Assembly (NCBI RefSeq): GCF_036906915.1
Contig: NZ_JBAKHX010000004.1
Span: 124,001-188,000 of the forward strand
Origin: Phytohabitans sp036906915
GTDB taxonomy: Bacteria; Actinomycetota; Actinomycetes; Mycobacteriales; Micromonosporaceae
Direction: 5' to 3'
DNA length: 64,000 nt
In this document: in pieces, positions 42,472 to 50,491 of the stretch
How positions within the stretch are numbered: the first letter of the stretch is position 1
How the letters are laid out: each line of letters begins with the position of its first letter
Program-made: the position numbers and the translations under genes
Notes under the pieces: model-generated
What the model was told of the DNA's origin: nothing
The model's database searches: none
Seen by the model: only the letters and a program-made list of their open reading frames with translations

Positions 42472-42589
42472 AGCGAAGGGGAGTAGCCCCCAATCGCGTG
42501 GTCGACACACTGGCGCCCCGGCGCCCGGCCACGTGGCCGCGGTTGACCGCGGTGGGCGAGACCTTCGACCCAGGCCGTGCGGCCGGGTC
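42472..42589 (+). promoter_or_regulatory. Mn2+ riboswitch (yybP-ykoY family)
   Basis: The leader has the two conserved strands of the yybP-ykoY aptamer: GGGGAGTAGC (42478-42487) and GGCGAGACCTTCGA (42555-42568). They are closed by P1, CGAAGG (42474-42479) with CCTTCG (42562-42567). A hairpin GACCC/GGGTC around GGCCG/CGGCC (42567-42589) and another CCCGGC/GCCGGG (42605-42619) before the ribosome site could be the expression platform. The family binds Mn2+ and commonly precedes exporters of the downstream type. Found by eye, not by covariance model. Confidence 0.8.
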
Positions 42590-42635
42590 GAGGGCGCCCG
42601 TGCTCCCGGCCCTGCCGGGAAAGGAAACCGTCACC

Positions 42636-43244
42636 ATGGAGTACGCGCTCGTCGCGCTCACCGCGTTCGTGCTGATCCTCCCCGTGGAGCTGCCAGACAA
42701 GACGTTCGTCGCCACCCTGGTGCTCAGCACGCGGTATCCGGCGCTGCCGGTGTGGCTCGGCGTGAGCGCCGCGTTCGGCGTGCAGTGCCTGGTCGCGGTC
42801 GGTGCCGGCCATCTGCTCTCCCAACTGCCAGAACGTCCGGTGGCGCTGGTCGCCGCCGCCCTCTTCGCGGTCGGCGCGGTGCTGCTGTTTCGCGGTGCGC
42901 GCTCGGCCGACAGCGCCGAGGCCGAGCAGGAGCGCGAGTTCAACGAAAAGATCACGACCGGCAAGCGCGGCTGGCGGGCAGCGGGGACGAGTTTTCTCGT
43001 CCTCTTCACCGCCGAATGGGGTGATCTGTCCCAGTTGCTGACCGCCGGTCTGGTGGCGAGCGGAAAGCCCGCGGTGCCCGTGTTCTTCGGCTCCTGGGCG
43101 GCGCTGATAACCGTCTCCGGGGCAGCGGTGCTGCTCGGCCGCTGGCTGCTGCGGCGCGTGAAGCTGTCCGTCGTGCGGTACGCCGCCGCGGGGGTATGCG
43201 CCCTCCTCGCGACCATCACGGTGATCGGTACGGTGGCCGGTTGA
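42636..43244 (+). CDS. TMEM165/GDT1 (UPF0016) family manganese exporter
   Basis: A 202-residue membrane protein with the two family signatures, ELPDKTF in the first helix region and EWGDLSQ in the second half, in inverted-repeat symmetry. The usual form is E-x-G-D-(K/R)-(S/T), so the first has Pro for Gly and the second Leu for Lys. The family moves Mn2+ or Ca2+ against protons. ATG 42636 lies 8 nt after GGAAAGG. The Mn2+ riboswitch in its leader indicates it is an exporter switched on by excess manganese. Confidence 0.9.
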   Translation: MEYALVALTAFVLILPVELPDKTFVATLVLSTRYPALPVWLGVSAAFGVQCLVAVGAGHLLSQLPERPVALVAAALFAVGAVLLFRGARSADSAEAEQEREFNEKITTGKRGWRAAGTSFLVLFTAEWGDLSQLLTAGLVASGKPAVPVFFGSWAALITVSGAAVLLGRWLLRRVKLSVVRYAAAGVCALLATITVIGTVAG

Positions 43245-43390
43245 GCCATCCGTGAGCAGGACAGCCGGTGCAAGCTGCCCACCCTCTACCAGGTACGCTT
43301 GGCACGCTTGTCCGGGGGCGGGGGGCGGCACCACATTCGACCCCGGCGGTCGATAGCGGCAGCGTCCGCATACACAGTCAGGAGTGCCCA

Positions 43391-43672
43391 GTGGCTCGCG
43401 TCGTCGTCGACGTCATGCTCAAGCCGGAGATCCTTGATCCGCAGGGCCAGGCGGTCGCCAACGCGCTGCCGAGGCTCGGTGTCACCGAGGTCGCGTCGGT
43501 GCGCATCGGCCGGCGGATCGAGATCGAGTTCTCCGGCGAGCCAGACTTGGACCGCGCCCGGGAAATCGCGGACGAGCTGCTGGCCAACCCCGTGATCGAA
43601 GACTTCACGGTGCGGGTGGAGGCGGAAGAGCCCGCGAAGGAGCCCGCCGAATCGGTTGAGGCATCCGCATGA
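43391..43672 (+). CDS. purS: Phosphoribosylformylglycinamidine synthase subunit PurS
   Basis: A 93-residue PurS with the family start MARVVVDVMLKPEILDPQGQAV, the ALPRLG…VRIGRRIEIEF core and an acidic Ala/Glu-rich tail longer than usual. PurS bridges PurL and PurQ in the multi-subunit FGAM synthetase. AGGAG is well placed before the GTG start. The stop overlaps purQ by 4 nt (ATGA). The 146-nt gap upstream likely holds the purSQL promoter; a TACGCT near 43296 could be a -10 box. Confidence 0.95.
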   Translation: MARVVVDVMLKPEILDPQGQAVANALPRLGVTEVASVRIGRRIEIEFSGEPDLDRAREIADELLANPVIEDFTVRVEAEEPAKEPAESVEASA

Positions 43673-44358
43673 GCGCGCGCATCGGTGTCGTCACGTTTCC
43701 CGGGTCTCTGGACGACGGCGACGCGGCCCGTGGCGTACGCCTCGCGGGTGGCGAAGCGGTTCGCCTCTGGCACGCCGACCCCGATCTGCACAGCGTCGAC
43801 GCGGTCATACTCCCGGGTGGCTTTTCGTACGGCGACTACCTGCGTGGCGGCGCGATCGCCCGGTTCGCCCCGGTCATGGAGTCGATCGCTCAGGCGGCCC
43901 GCGACGGCATGCCGGTGCTCGGCATCTGCAACGGCTTCCAGATCCTCTGCGAGGCGCACCTGCTGCCGGGCGCGCTGACCCGCAACGAGCACCTGCACTT
44001 CCGCAACCGCGACCAGTGGCTGCGCATCGAGGCCGTCCAGCCGGTGTGGACGAACGCGTTCGCCGCCAGCCAGGAAGTGCTGATCCCGGTCAAGCACGGT
44101 GAAGGCCGGTACGTCGCCGACCAGCGGACCCTTGAGGAGTTGGAGGCCAACGGCCAGGTGGTCGCCCGATACATCAACGGCAACCCCAACGGCTCCCTCA
44201 ACGACATCGCGGCCATCAGCAACGCCGCCGGCAACGTGGTCGGCATCATGCCGCACCCGGAGCACGCGGTCGAGGCCCTGACCGGCCCGTCCATCGACGG
44301 GCTGGCCTTCTTCACGTCCGTACTCAAGCACCTTGCCGGCGCGGGGGCACAGGCATGA
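43669..44358 (+). CDS. purQ: Phosphoribosylformylglycinamidine synthase subunit PurQ
   Basis: A 229-residue class I glutamine amidotransferase. The nucleophile is C87 in GICNGFQ and the partners are H196 and E198 in MPHPEHA. It also has the PGGFSYGDYLRGG block of PurQ. It supplies ammonia from glutamine to PurL for FGAM formation. Four-base overlaps with purS upstream and purL downstream give a fully coupled purSQL operon. Confidence 0.97.
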   Translation: MSARIGVVTFPGSLDDGDAARGVRLAGGEAVRLWHADPDLHSVDAVILPGGFSYGDYLRGGAIARFAPVMESIAQAARDGMPVLGICNGFQILCEAHLLPGALTRNEHLHFRNRDQWLRIEAVQPVWTNAFAASQEVLIPVKHGEGRYVADQRTLEELEANGQVVARYINGNPNGSLNDIAAISNAAGNVVGIMPHPEHAVEALTGPSIDGLAFFTSVLKHLAGAGAQA

Positions 44359-46727
44359 CCGAGCTAGCTAGCGCTCTACAACAAGAAGAGGCACCGTCGA
44401 TGGCTGTCGACGAGTACAACGGCGGGCCCGACACCGTCCAGCGCGCCACGGCGACGCCACAGGAGCTCCAGCCCTACGCGGAGCTGGGCCTGAAGGACGA
44501 CGAGTATGAGCGCATCCGCGAGATCCTCGGCCGCCGGCCCACGCAGTCCGAGCTGGCCATGTACTCGATCATGTGGAGCGAGCACTGCTCCTACAAGTCG
44601 AGCAAGGTGCACCTGCGGCAGTTCGGCGAGAAGGCGCCGCCGAGCGACCGGCTGCTCGCCGGTATCGGCGAAAACGCGGGCGTCATCCAGATCTCCGACG
44701 ACCTCGCGGTGACCTTCAAGGTCGAGTCGCACAACCACCCGAGCTACGTCGAGCCGTACCAGGGCGCCGCGACAGGCGTCGGCGGCATCGTCCGCGACAT
44801 CCTCGCGATGGGCGCGCGACCCGTCGCGGTCATGGATCCGCTGCGGTTCGGCGCCGCCGACCACGAGGACACCGCCCGGGTACTGCCGGGGGTGGTGGCT
44901 GGCATCGGCGGATACGGCAACTCTCTCGGCCTGCCCAACATCGGCGGTGAGGTCGTCTTCGACCCCTGCTACCAGGGCAACCCGCTGGTCAACGCGCTCT
45001 GCGTCGGCGTGCTGCCGGTCGACCGCCTGCAAAACAAGGCCGCCGCCGGCGCCGGCAACATCGTGGTGCTCATGGGCGCCAAGACGGGCCGCGACGGCAT
45101 CGGCGGCGTGTCCGTGCTCGCCAGCGCCACCTTCGACGACGAGAGCGAGCAGCGTCGGCCGTCCGTTCAGGTCGGCGACCCGTTCATGGAGAAGCTGCTC
45201 ATCGAGGCGTGCCTGGAGCTGTACGACGCCAAGCTGGTGGTCGGCATCCAGGATCTCGGCGGCGCCGGCCTCACCTGCGCGCTCACCGAGACCGCCGCCG
45301 CGGCGGGCACCGGCATGACGGTCGCCCTCGAGCGGGTGCCGCTGCGCGAGCCGTCGATGGCGCCGCACGAGATCCTCGCGAGCGAGTCGCAGGAGCGCAT
45401 GCTGCTGATCGTCGAGCCCGCACAGCTCCACGCGGTGCTGGCGATCGCCGAAAAGTGGGGCGTGATCGCCACCGCGATCGGCGAGGTCACCCCGCCCGGC
45501 CCGGACGGGCTGCCCGGCCGCCTCACGATCGACTGGCGCGGCCACACCGTGGTCGACGTGCCGCCCGGCTCGCTGGCCGACGACGGGCCCGTCTACGCCC
45601 GCCCGGTGCGCGAGCCCGCCGATCGCATCCTGCTCCAGGCCGACCGCGCGGAAACGCTGCCCCGACCGTCCACACCGGAGGCGCTTCGGGAGACCCTGCT
45701 GCGGATGGTCGCCTCGCCCAACCTGTGCGACAAGACCTGGGTCACCGAGCAGTACGACCGGCACGTGCTGGGCAACACCGTGCTCGCCCAGCCCGAAGAC
45801 TCCGGTGTGATCCGGATCGACGAGCGCAGCGGCCTCGGCGTGGCCCTCTCGGTCGACGGCAACGGCCGGTTCGCCCGGCTCGACCCGTACCAGGGGGCCA
45901 AGCTCGCCCTCGCCGAGGCGTACCGCAATGTGGCCGTCACCGGCGCCCGCCCGCTGGCCGTCACCAACTGCCTCAACTTCGGCTCGCCCGAGGACCCCAG
46001 CGTCATGTGGCAGTTCGCCGAGGCCGTTCGTGGTCTGGCAGACGGCTGCGCCGAGCTGGGCATCCCGGTCACCGGCGGCAACGTCAGCTTCTACAACCAG
46101 ACCGGCGCCGCCGCGATCCACCCGACGCCCGTCGTCGGCGTACTCGGCGTACTCGATGACGTCACCCAGCGGGTGCCGATGGGCTTCCCCGCACGGGCCA
46201 ACCCCGACGGCGACATCATCTTCCTGCTGGGCGAGACCCGGGTGGAGCTGTCTGGTTCGGAATGGGCCTGGGTGACGCACGAGCACCTCGGCGGCGTGCC
46301 GCCGCGGGTAGACCTGCCTCGCGAGCGCACGCTCGCCACGGTCCTCGCGGAGGCCGCGCGCGTTGGCCACCTGAGCGCCGCACACGACCTGTCTGACGGC
46401 GGCCTCGCACAGGCCCTCGTCGAGGCGTGCCTGCGCAACGGCATCGGTGCCCGCGTCGCGCTGCCCGAGGAGCAAACGGCCGGTTCGATGCCGTTCGCGT
46501 ACCTCTTCAGCGAGTCGGCTGGCCGCGCCCTCGTCGCCGTGCCACACGGCCAGGAAAAGGCGTTCACCGCGCTGTGCTCGGAGCACGGTCTGCCGTGGAC
46601 GGCCCTGGGCGTGACCGACCCGAACGGCGGCGTCCTGGAGATCCGCGACCAGTTCACGATCGGGCTCAGCGAGCTGCGCGAGGCCTACACCTCGACGCTT
46701 CCGAAGCTCTTCGGCACCGGTGCCTGA
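44355..46727 (+). CDS. purL: Phosphoribosylformylglycinamidine synthase subunit PurL
   Basis: A 790-residue small-type PurL, the form that needs separate PurS and PurQ. The fold is two tandem AIRS-like halves. Typical blocks are MWSEHCSYKSSKVHL, FKVESHNHPSYVEPYQGAATGVGG, GMGARP-like ILAMGARPVAVMDPL, and near the end SDGGLAQALVEA. It uses ATP to convert FGAR to FGAM. The ATG at 44355 overlaps the purQ stop. A 40-residue N-terminal extension before the conserved region includes a second ATG at 44400. Confidence 0.97.
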   Translation: MTELASALQQEEAPSMAVDEYNGGPDTVQRATATPQELQPYAELGLKDDEYERIREILGRRPTQSELAMYSIMWSEHCSYKSSKVHLRQFGEKAPPSDRLLAGIGENAGVIQISDDLAVTFKVESHNHPSYVEPYQGAATGVGGIVRDILAMGARPVAVMDPLRFGAADHEDTARVLPGVVAGIGGYGNSLGLPNIGGEVVFDPCYQGNPLVNALCVGVLPVDRLQNKAAAGAGNIVVLMGAKTGRDGIGGVSVLASATFDDESEQRRPSVQVGDPFMEKLLIEACLELYDAKLVVGIQDLGGAGLTCALTETAAAAGTGMTVALERVPLREPSMAPHEILASESQERMLLIVEPAQLHAVLAIAEKWGVIATAIGEVTPPGPDGLPGRLTIDWRGHTVVDVPPGSLADDGPVYARPVREPADRILLQADRAETLPRPSTPEALRETLLRMVASPNLCDKTWVTEQYDRHVLGNTVLAQPEDSGVIRIDERSGLGVALSVDGNGRFARLDPYQGAKLALAEAYRNVAVTGARPLAVTNCLNFGSPEDPSVMWQFAEAVRGLADGCAELGIPVTGGNVSFYNQTGAAAIHPTPVVGVLGVLDDVTQRVPMGFPARANPDGDIIFLLGETRVELSGSEWAWVTHEHLGGVPPRVDLPRERTLATVLAEAARVGHLSAAHDLSDGGLAQALVEACLRNGIGARVALPEEQTAGSMPFAYLFSESAGRALVAVPHGQEKAFTALCSEHGLPWTALGVTDPNGGVLEIRDQFTIGLSELREAYTSTLPKLFGTGA

Positions 46728-46781
46728 GCCGGTCTTCGCTCAGCCGAGCACCAGAGTCCTGCGAACACGCCGGCTCGCTCG

Positions 46782-47546
46782 ATGACCGCGCGGCCGCACC
46801 AGGTCCGCTGGTCGGAGCGACCCGGCGTATTCGTCGAATGGGGCCTCGCGGGCGCGGCCGAACTCGGCCGGGTCTGCGCGGTACTGGTCGTGGTCGACGT
46901 GCTGTCGTTCACCACGTCGGTCGACGTGGCCGTCGGGCGCGGCATGCGCGTGCACCCGTTTCCATGGGAAGCGCAGGCCGACGCCTACGCCCGCAGGGTC
47001 GGCGCTGTCGCCGCCGTCGGGCGAAGCCAGGTCAGCCCGGAACGGCCGTGGTCGCTGTCCCCGGCGGCCCTACAGGCCGCGCCGGTCACTCCCGAGCTCG
47101 TACTGCCGTCGCCGAACGGCTCGGCGATCTCCGCCGCCGCCAGCGCCACCGGCGTGCCAGTGCTGGCAGGCTGCCTCCGCAACGCACCCGCCGTCGCCCG
47201 CTGGCTCCTCCGGAGAGGGTACGGGGACCTGCGTGCCCCGATCGGCGTGGTGGCCGCCGGTGAGCGTTGGCCCGACGAGACCTTGCGGCCCGGGGTGGAA
47301 GACCTGCTGGGCGCGGCGGCGATACTCAACGGCCTGATCGCCGCGCCGGCCGGCCTCTCGGTCGAGGCGGCGGTGGCACTGGCGACCTACACCAGCATCC
47401 CCGACATCCCGGGGGCGATCCGAGGCTCAGTCTCCGGCCAAGAGCTAATCAAGCGAGGCTTCGCCAGCGACGTGGAGATCGCCATCCAGCCAGCGGCATC
47501 GGAGACAGTGCCGGTGCTGACCGACGGCGTCTTCTCCCCCGCCTAG
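46782..47546 (+). CDS. ComB-like 2-phosphosulfolactate phosphatase family protein
   Basis: A 254-residue ComB-family protein. Characteristic pieces are VLVVVDVLSFTTSVDVAVGRG near residue 35, ELVLPSPNGSAISAAA, and GVVAAGERWPDETLRPGVEDLLGAAAIL. Archaeal ComB dephosphorylates 2-phosphosulfolactate in coenzyme M synthesis. Actinobacteria do not usually make coenzyme M, so the substrate here is probably different. The gene lies 54 nt after purL and may be co-transcribed. Family is firm, reaction uncertain. Confidence 0.85.
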   Translation: MTARPHQVRWSERPGVFVEWGLAGAAELGRVCAVLVVVDVLSFTTSVDVAVGRGMRVHPFPWEAQADAYARRVGAVAAVGRSQVSPERPWSLSPAALQAAPVTPELVLPSPNGSAISAAASATGVPVLAGCLRNAPAVARWLLRRGYGDLRAPIGVVAAGERWPDETLRPGVEDLLGAAAILNGLIAAPAGLSVEAAVALATYTSIPDIPGAIRGSVSGQELIKRGFASDVEIAIQPAASETVPVLTDGVFSPA

Positions 47547-47633
47547 CGCTTTCTTCGACCCGCGCCGACGCCTACCTGCAATTCCCTTGATACCGGGGAA
47601 ACCGCGGCATCGACCGGCCCCTGAGGCCGCAGG

Positions 47634-49895
47634 TTAGTCGTCGAGCCAGTCGAGGGAGCGGCGCTCGCCACGGCCAGCTGGCTGCTGCGGGCCGCCTCCG
47701 CCGTGCCGGCCCTGCTGGGGACCGCCACCCTGACCGCCCTGGGCGCCGCCCTGGTCGTAGTAGCCGCCCTGGTCGTAGCCGGCGCCGCGCTGGTCGTAAC
47801 CGCCGCGCTGCTCGGGCACCCGGTCGTAGCCGCCCTGCTGCTCGTACCCGCCGCCGTAGCCACCGCCCTGCGGAGGAGCACCGTAGTTGCCGCCACCGGC
47901 ACCGCCGCCGTAGCCAGCGTCGCCCTGGCCGTAGCCGCTCGGCTCGTAGCCGCTGCCCGCGCTGGGCCGGCCGCCATAGGGGTCGCCCTGCGGACCGTAG
48001 CCGCCACCCGGGCCATAGCCGCCCGGCTCCGGCTCGGGCTGGTAGCCACCGCCACCGCTGCCGCCGCCGTACACACCGTTGTCGTAGGAGGGCGCCGCCG
48101 GCGGTGGGGGTGGGGCGTAGCCGCCAGCACTCGGGCCACCGCTGCCGCCGCCGTTCCAGCGGCCGGTCGGCTCGTCGTACCGGTCGCCACCGCCGCGCGG
48201 GTCGCCGCCGTAGCCGCCGCCCTGCTGAGGACCGTAGCCGCCAGCGGGGGCACCGCCGTACTCACCGCGACCGCCGTACCCGTCGTCCGCCGGCCGGCCG
48301 GCGTAGGGCCCGTCTTCGGGGCGCCCTGTGTAGGGGCCGGCGGGCGCCGCTGGGCTGCCGTAGCCGCCCGGTGCGGCCGGACCGCCGTAGCCACCGGGAC
48401 CACCCGGGCCGTTGGGGCCGGCGCCGTAGCCGCTGCCGCTCGTGGGGCCACCGGCCTGCGGAGCGCCGCCGTAGCCGCCCCCGCTCGTCGGACCGCCAGA
48501 CGACGGACCACCGTAGCCACCGCTACCGCTCGTCGGCCGGCCGTACTGGCCAGGACCGCCCTGCGGCTGGCCGCCGTATCCGTTGGCCTGCTGCGGCGGG
48601 CCGTACCCGTTGACCGGCTGGGTCGCGCCGTAGTTGTTGTTGCCGACCTGGGTCGGCGCGCCATAGGCACCGTTGGCGCCGGGCCCCGCCCAGTCGGACT
48701 GCGGCGGACCTGGCGTCGCGGCCGGCATCGGCGCGCCGTACGGGTCCGGGTACTCGTCGACCACGGGACTTTGCAGCATGGTGGGCGCGTCAGCCAGCGA
48801 TGGGCGGCCCACCATCGTCGGGTCGGCGCCCGCGCGGTTGGCGACCCGGGTGGCGTCGGCACCGCCGTGGTACACACCCTGCGCACCCGGCACGCCGGGG
48901 CGCGGGCCCGGACCACCGGAGCCGTCCGGCTCGTCCTCGTCGTCTTCGCCGTCGTCCTGCTTGCGGCGGATGATGAGGAGCACGATCGCGCCGACGCCGA
49001 GAGCGACCAACAGGCCACCGACGATGATCAGCAGCCAGGAGCCCATGCCGCCGGAGTCGTTGTTGGACGCGTTCTGCGTGTCGGGGTTGGTGGCCGCGAC
49101 CGAGACTTCGTCTTCGGCGGCCGCGGACGCTTCGGGGCTCGGAGTGGCCTCAGCGCTCGCGGACGGCGACGCCGCCGCCTTGTTCGCCTTCAGCGAGAAG
49201 GTGGGCACATTCACGGACTGGCCGGCGCTGGCGTTGACCTGTTTCTGGCCCTTCGCGTAGTCCGTGTGACCGGCGCCGAGGAAGAGCTCGCCTGCGGCGA
49301 TCTGCTTGCCCTCGCACGTCGTGAACTTGTAGTTGCCAGTGCTGTTCGTGTTGGTCGTGCAGTTGCTGCCCTGCGAGTCAGCCAGCGCCACGATCGCGCC
49401 CTCGATGCCCTCGCCGGTGGCCTCGTCCCTAACCTTGCCCGTCACCTGCTTGACGCCCTGCTCCGCCGCAGCCTGAATGGTCATGCGGCGGTCCGCGCCG
49501 GCACTGCCCTCGTTGCTCTCAGCCCGGACCCGAAGCGTGCCTGACTTGTTTTGACCAGCGGGGAGATTGGCCGCGACGAGTGTCGCGCTGAAGGTCTGCT
49601 GCTGGTCGGGGAGGATCAGCTTCTGGAGGTCACAGTCACCGTTGCACGACAGACCGTCGAAGACCTCGACTCTGATCGAGAACGACGTCGGCCCGTCGTT
49701 GTTGTTCTTGACGGTGTACTGGAGGTTGGCCTGCTGACCAGCCTGTAGCGAGCCCGAGGAAAGGCTCGCGATTTGGACTGTGGGATCGTCGGCGAGGGCG
49801 GGGGCCGCGGGGACGGCAACCAGGGCGCCAGCAGCCAGCGCCAAGACCACACCGGCGCGAAGCGTCCAGGCCCGTCGGTGTGAAGTCACGTCCAC
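47634..49895 (-). CDS. Membrane protein with extracellular Ig-like domains and Gly/Tyr-rich cytoplasmic tail
   Basis: A 753-residue protein. A signal peptide (about 1-35, ending APALA) leads to a CARDB/DUF11-like beta domain (about 38-140, two Cys in LSCNGDCDL). A carboxypeptidase-regulatory-like domain follows (about 148-230, KVRDEATGEGIEGAIVAL). After a Ser/Pro/Glu linker comes one helix (about 283-308, LLIIVGGLLVALGVGAIVLLII) and the basic stop-transfer RRKQ. The remaining 430 residues are disordered, built of GGYGG, GPQQ and TSGSGYG-like units. The tail faces the cytoplasm and looks suited to multivalent or condensate-type contacts. Function unknown. GTG 49895 is used. It is convergent with the ComB-like gene. 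Confidence 0.78.
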   Translation of the reverse strand: MDVTSHRRAWTLRAGVVLALAAGALVAVPAAPALADDPTVQIASLSSGSLQAGQQANLQYTVKNNNDGPTSFSIRVEVFDGLSCNGDCDLQKLILPDQQQTFSATLVAANLPAGQNKSGTLRVRAESNEGSAGADRRMTIQAAAEQGVKQVTGKVRDEATGEGIEGAIVALADSQGSNCTTNTNSTGNYKFTTCEGKQIAAGELFLGAGHTDYAKGQKQVNASAGQSVNVPTFSLKANKAAASPSASAEATPSPEASAAAEDEVSVAATNPDTQNASNNDSGGMGSWLLIIVGGLLVALGVGAIVLLIIRRKQDDGEDDEDEPDGSGGPGPRPGVPGAQGVYHGGADATRVANRAGADPTMVGRPSLADAPTMLQSPVVDEYPDPYGAPMPAATPGPPQSDWAGPGANGAYGAPTQVGNNNYGATQPVNGYGPPQQANGYGGQPQGGPGQYGRPTSGSGGYGGPSSGGPTSGGGYGGAPQAGGPTSGSGYGAGPNGPGGPGGYGGPAAPGGYGSPAAPAGPYTGRPEDGPYAGRPADDGYGGRGEYGGAPAGGYGPQQGGGYGGDPRGGGDRYDEPTGRWNGGGSGGPSAGGYAPPPPPAAPSYDNGVYGGGSGGGGYQPEPEPGGYGPGGGYGPQGDPYGGRPSAGSGYEPSGYGQGDAGYGGGAGGGNYGAPPQGGGYGGGYEQQGGYDRVPEQRGGYDQRGAGYDQGGYYDQGGAQGGQGGGPQQGRHGGGGPQQPAGRGERRSLDWLDD

Positions 49896-50015
49896 CGCCT
49901 TCCGGTTATGCCGTCCCGTGACGAGTCACCGTCGGCCACTATGCCTTGTTTGGGGGCGCAAGCGCGACCCAGGGGCGGAAGGAAGTGACGGATTAGCGGG
50001 TCGTATCGTCCCGAC

Positions 50016-50369
50016 GTGTCCAGTGCGCACAATAAGTCCGCCGCGGTCGCGGCCATTCTTGCCGACGTCGATGCCGGACGCACGCCGGACGCCGCCACCC
50101 TGCGTGACGCCGTGCGGGCTCTTCTGTCAGACCTCGCCAAGCGGGCTCCGGGACGTTCGGTAGAGGTGCGTGTCCCACCCTACGGGGCGGTGCAGTGCGT
50201 ACCCGGGCCGCGACACACCAGGGGAACGCCGCCGAATGTGGTGGAGATGGATCCGGTCACCTGGGTGCTCCTCGCGGCCGGCCGGCTGGAGTGGGACGAG
50301 GCGGTTACCCAGGGACGGATCAGGGCCAGCGGCACCCGAGCCGACATTTCTGACTACATACCTATGTAA
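50016..50369 (+). CDS. Sterol-carrier-family small protein
   Basis: A 117-residue protein (start GTG 50016, MSSAHNKSAA). The second half, VEVRVPPYGAVQCVPGPRHTRGTPPNVVEMDPVTWVLLAAGRLEW (key residues GAVQC, PPNVVEMDP and TWVLLAAG), is the pattern of the short actinobacterial sterol-carrier/MDMPI C-terminal-like family often found beside purF. Ligand and function are not established. It is the gene immediately upstream of purF. A hairpin follows its stop. Confidence 0.72.
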   Translation: MSSAHNKSAAVAAILADVDAGRTPDAATLRDAVRALLSDLAKRAPGRSVEVRVPPYGAVQCVPGPRHTRGTPPNVVEMDPVTWVLLAAGRLEWDEAVTQGRIRASGTRADISDYIPM

Positions 50370-50399
50370 CGGCCGCGTTACGTGACGTGCACGGTGACG

Positions 50400-50424
50400 A
50401 GAGGCAGCCAAAAGGTGGCTCTCT
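50400..50424 (+). terminator. Hairpin between the sterol-carrier-like gene and purF
   Basis: AGAG (50400-50403) pairs with CTCT (50421-50424) and AGCC (50406-50409) with GGCT (50417-50420), followed by GTTGT. It could end the upstream transcript or act in the purF leader. A TACACT at 50445-50450 may be the purF -10 box. Confidence 0.4.
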
Positions 50425-50491
50425 GTTGTCGGCCTCGGCTCGCGTACACTGTGGCGACAGGAAGTCCCGGATCAGCACTGAGGAGCGGCAG

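Noticed and set aside
44376..46586. A 736-residue minus-strand ORF opposite purL
   Set aside because: purL is complete and conserved on the plus strand. The reverse frame is an open-frame artefact of high GC.
47703..49544. A 613-residue plus-strand ORF opposite the Gly/Tyr-rich gene
   Set aside because: Its Ala/Val/Arg bias is the mirror of the GGY-rich codons. The minus-strand gene has a signal peptide, recognisable domains and a membrane helix.
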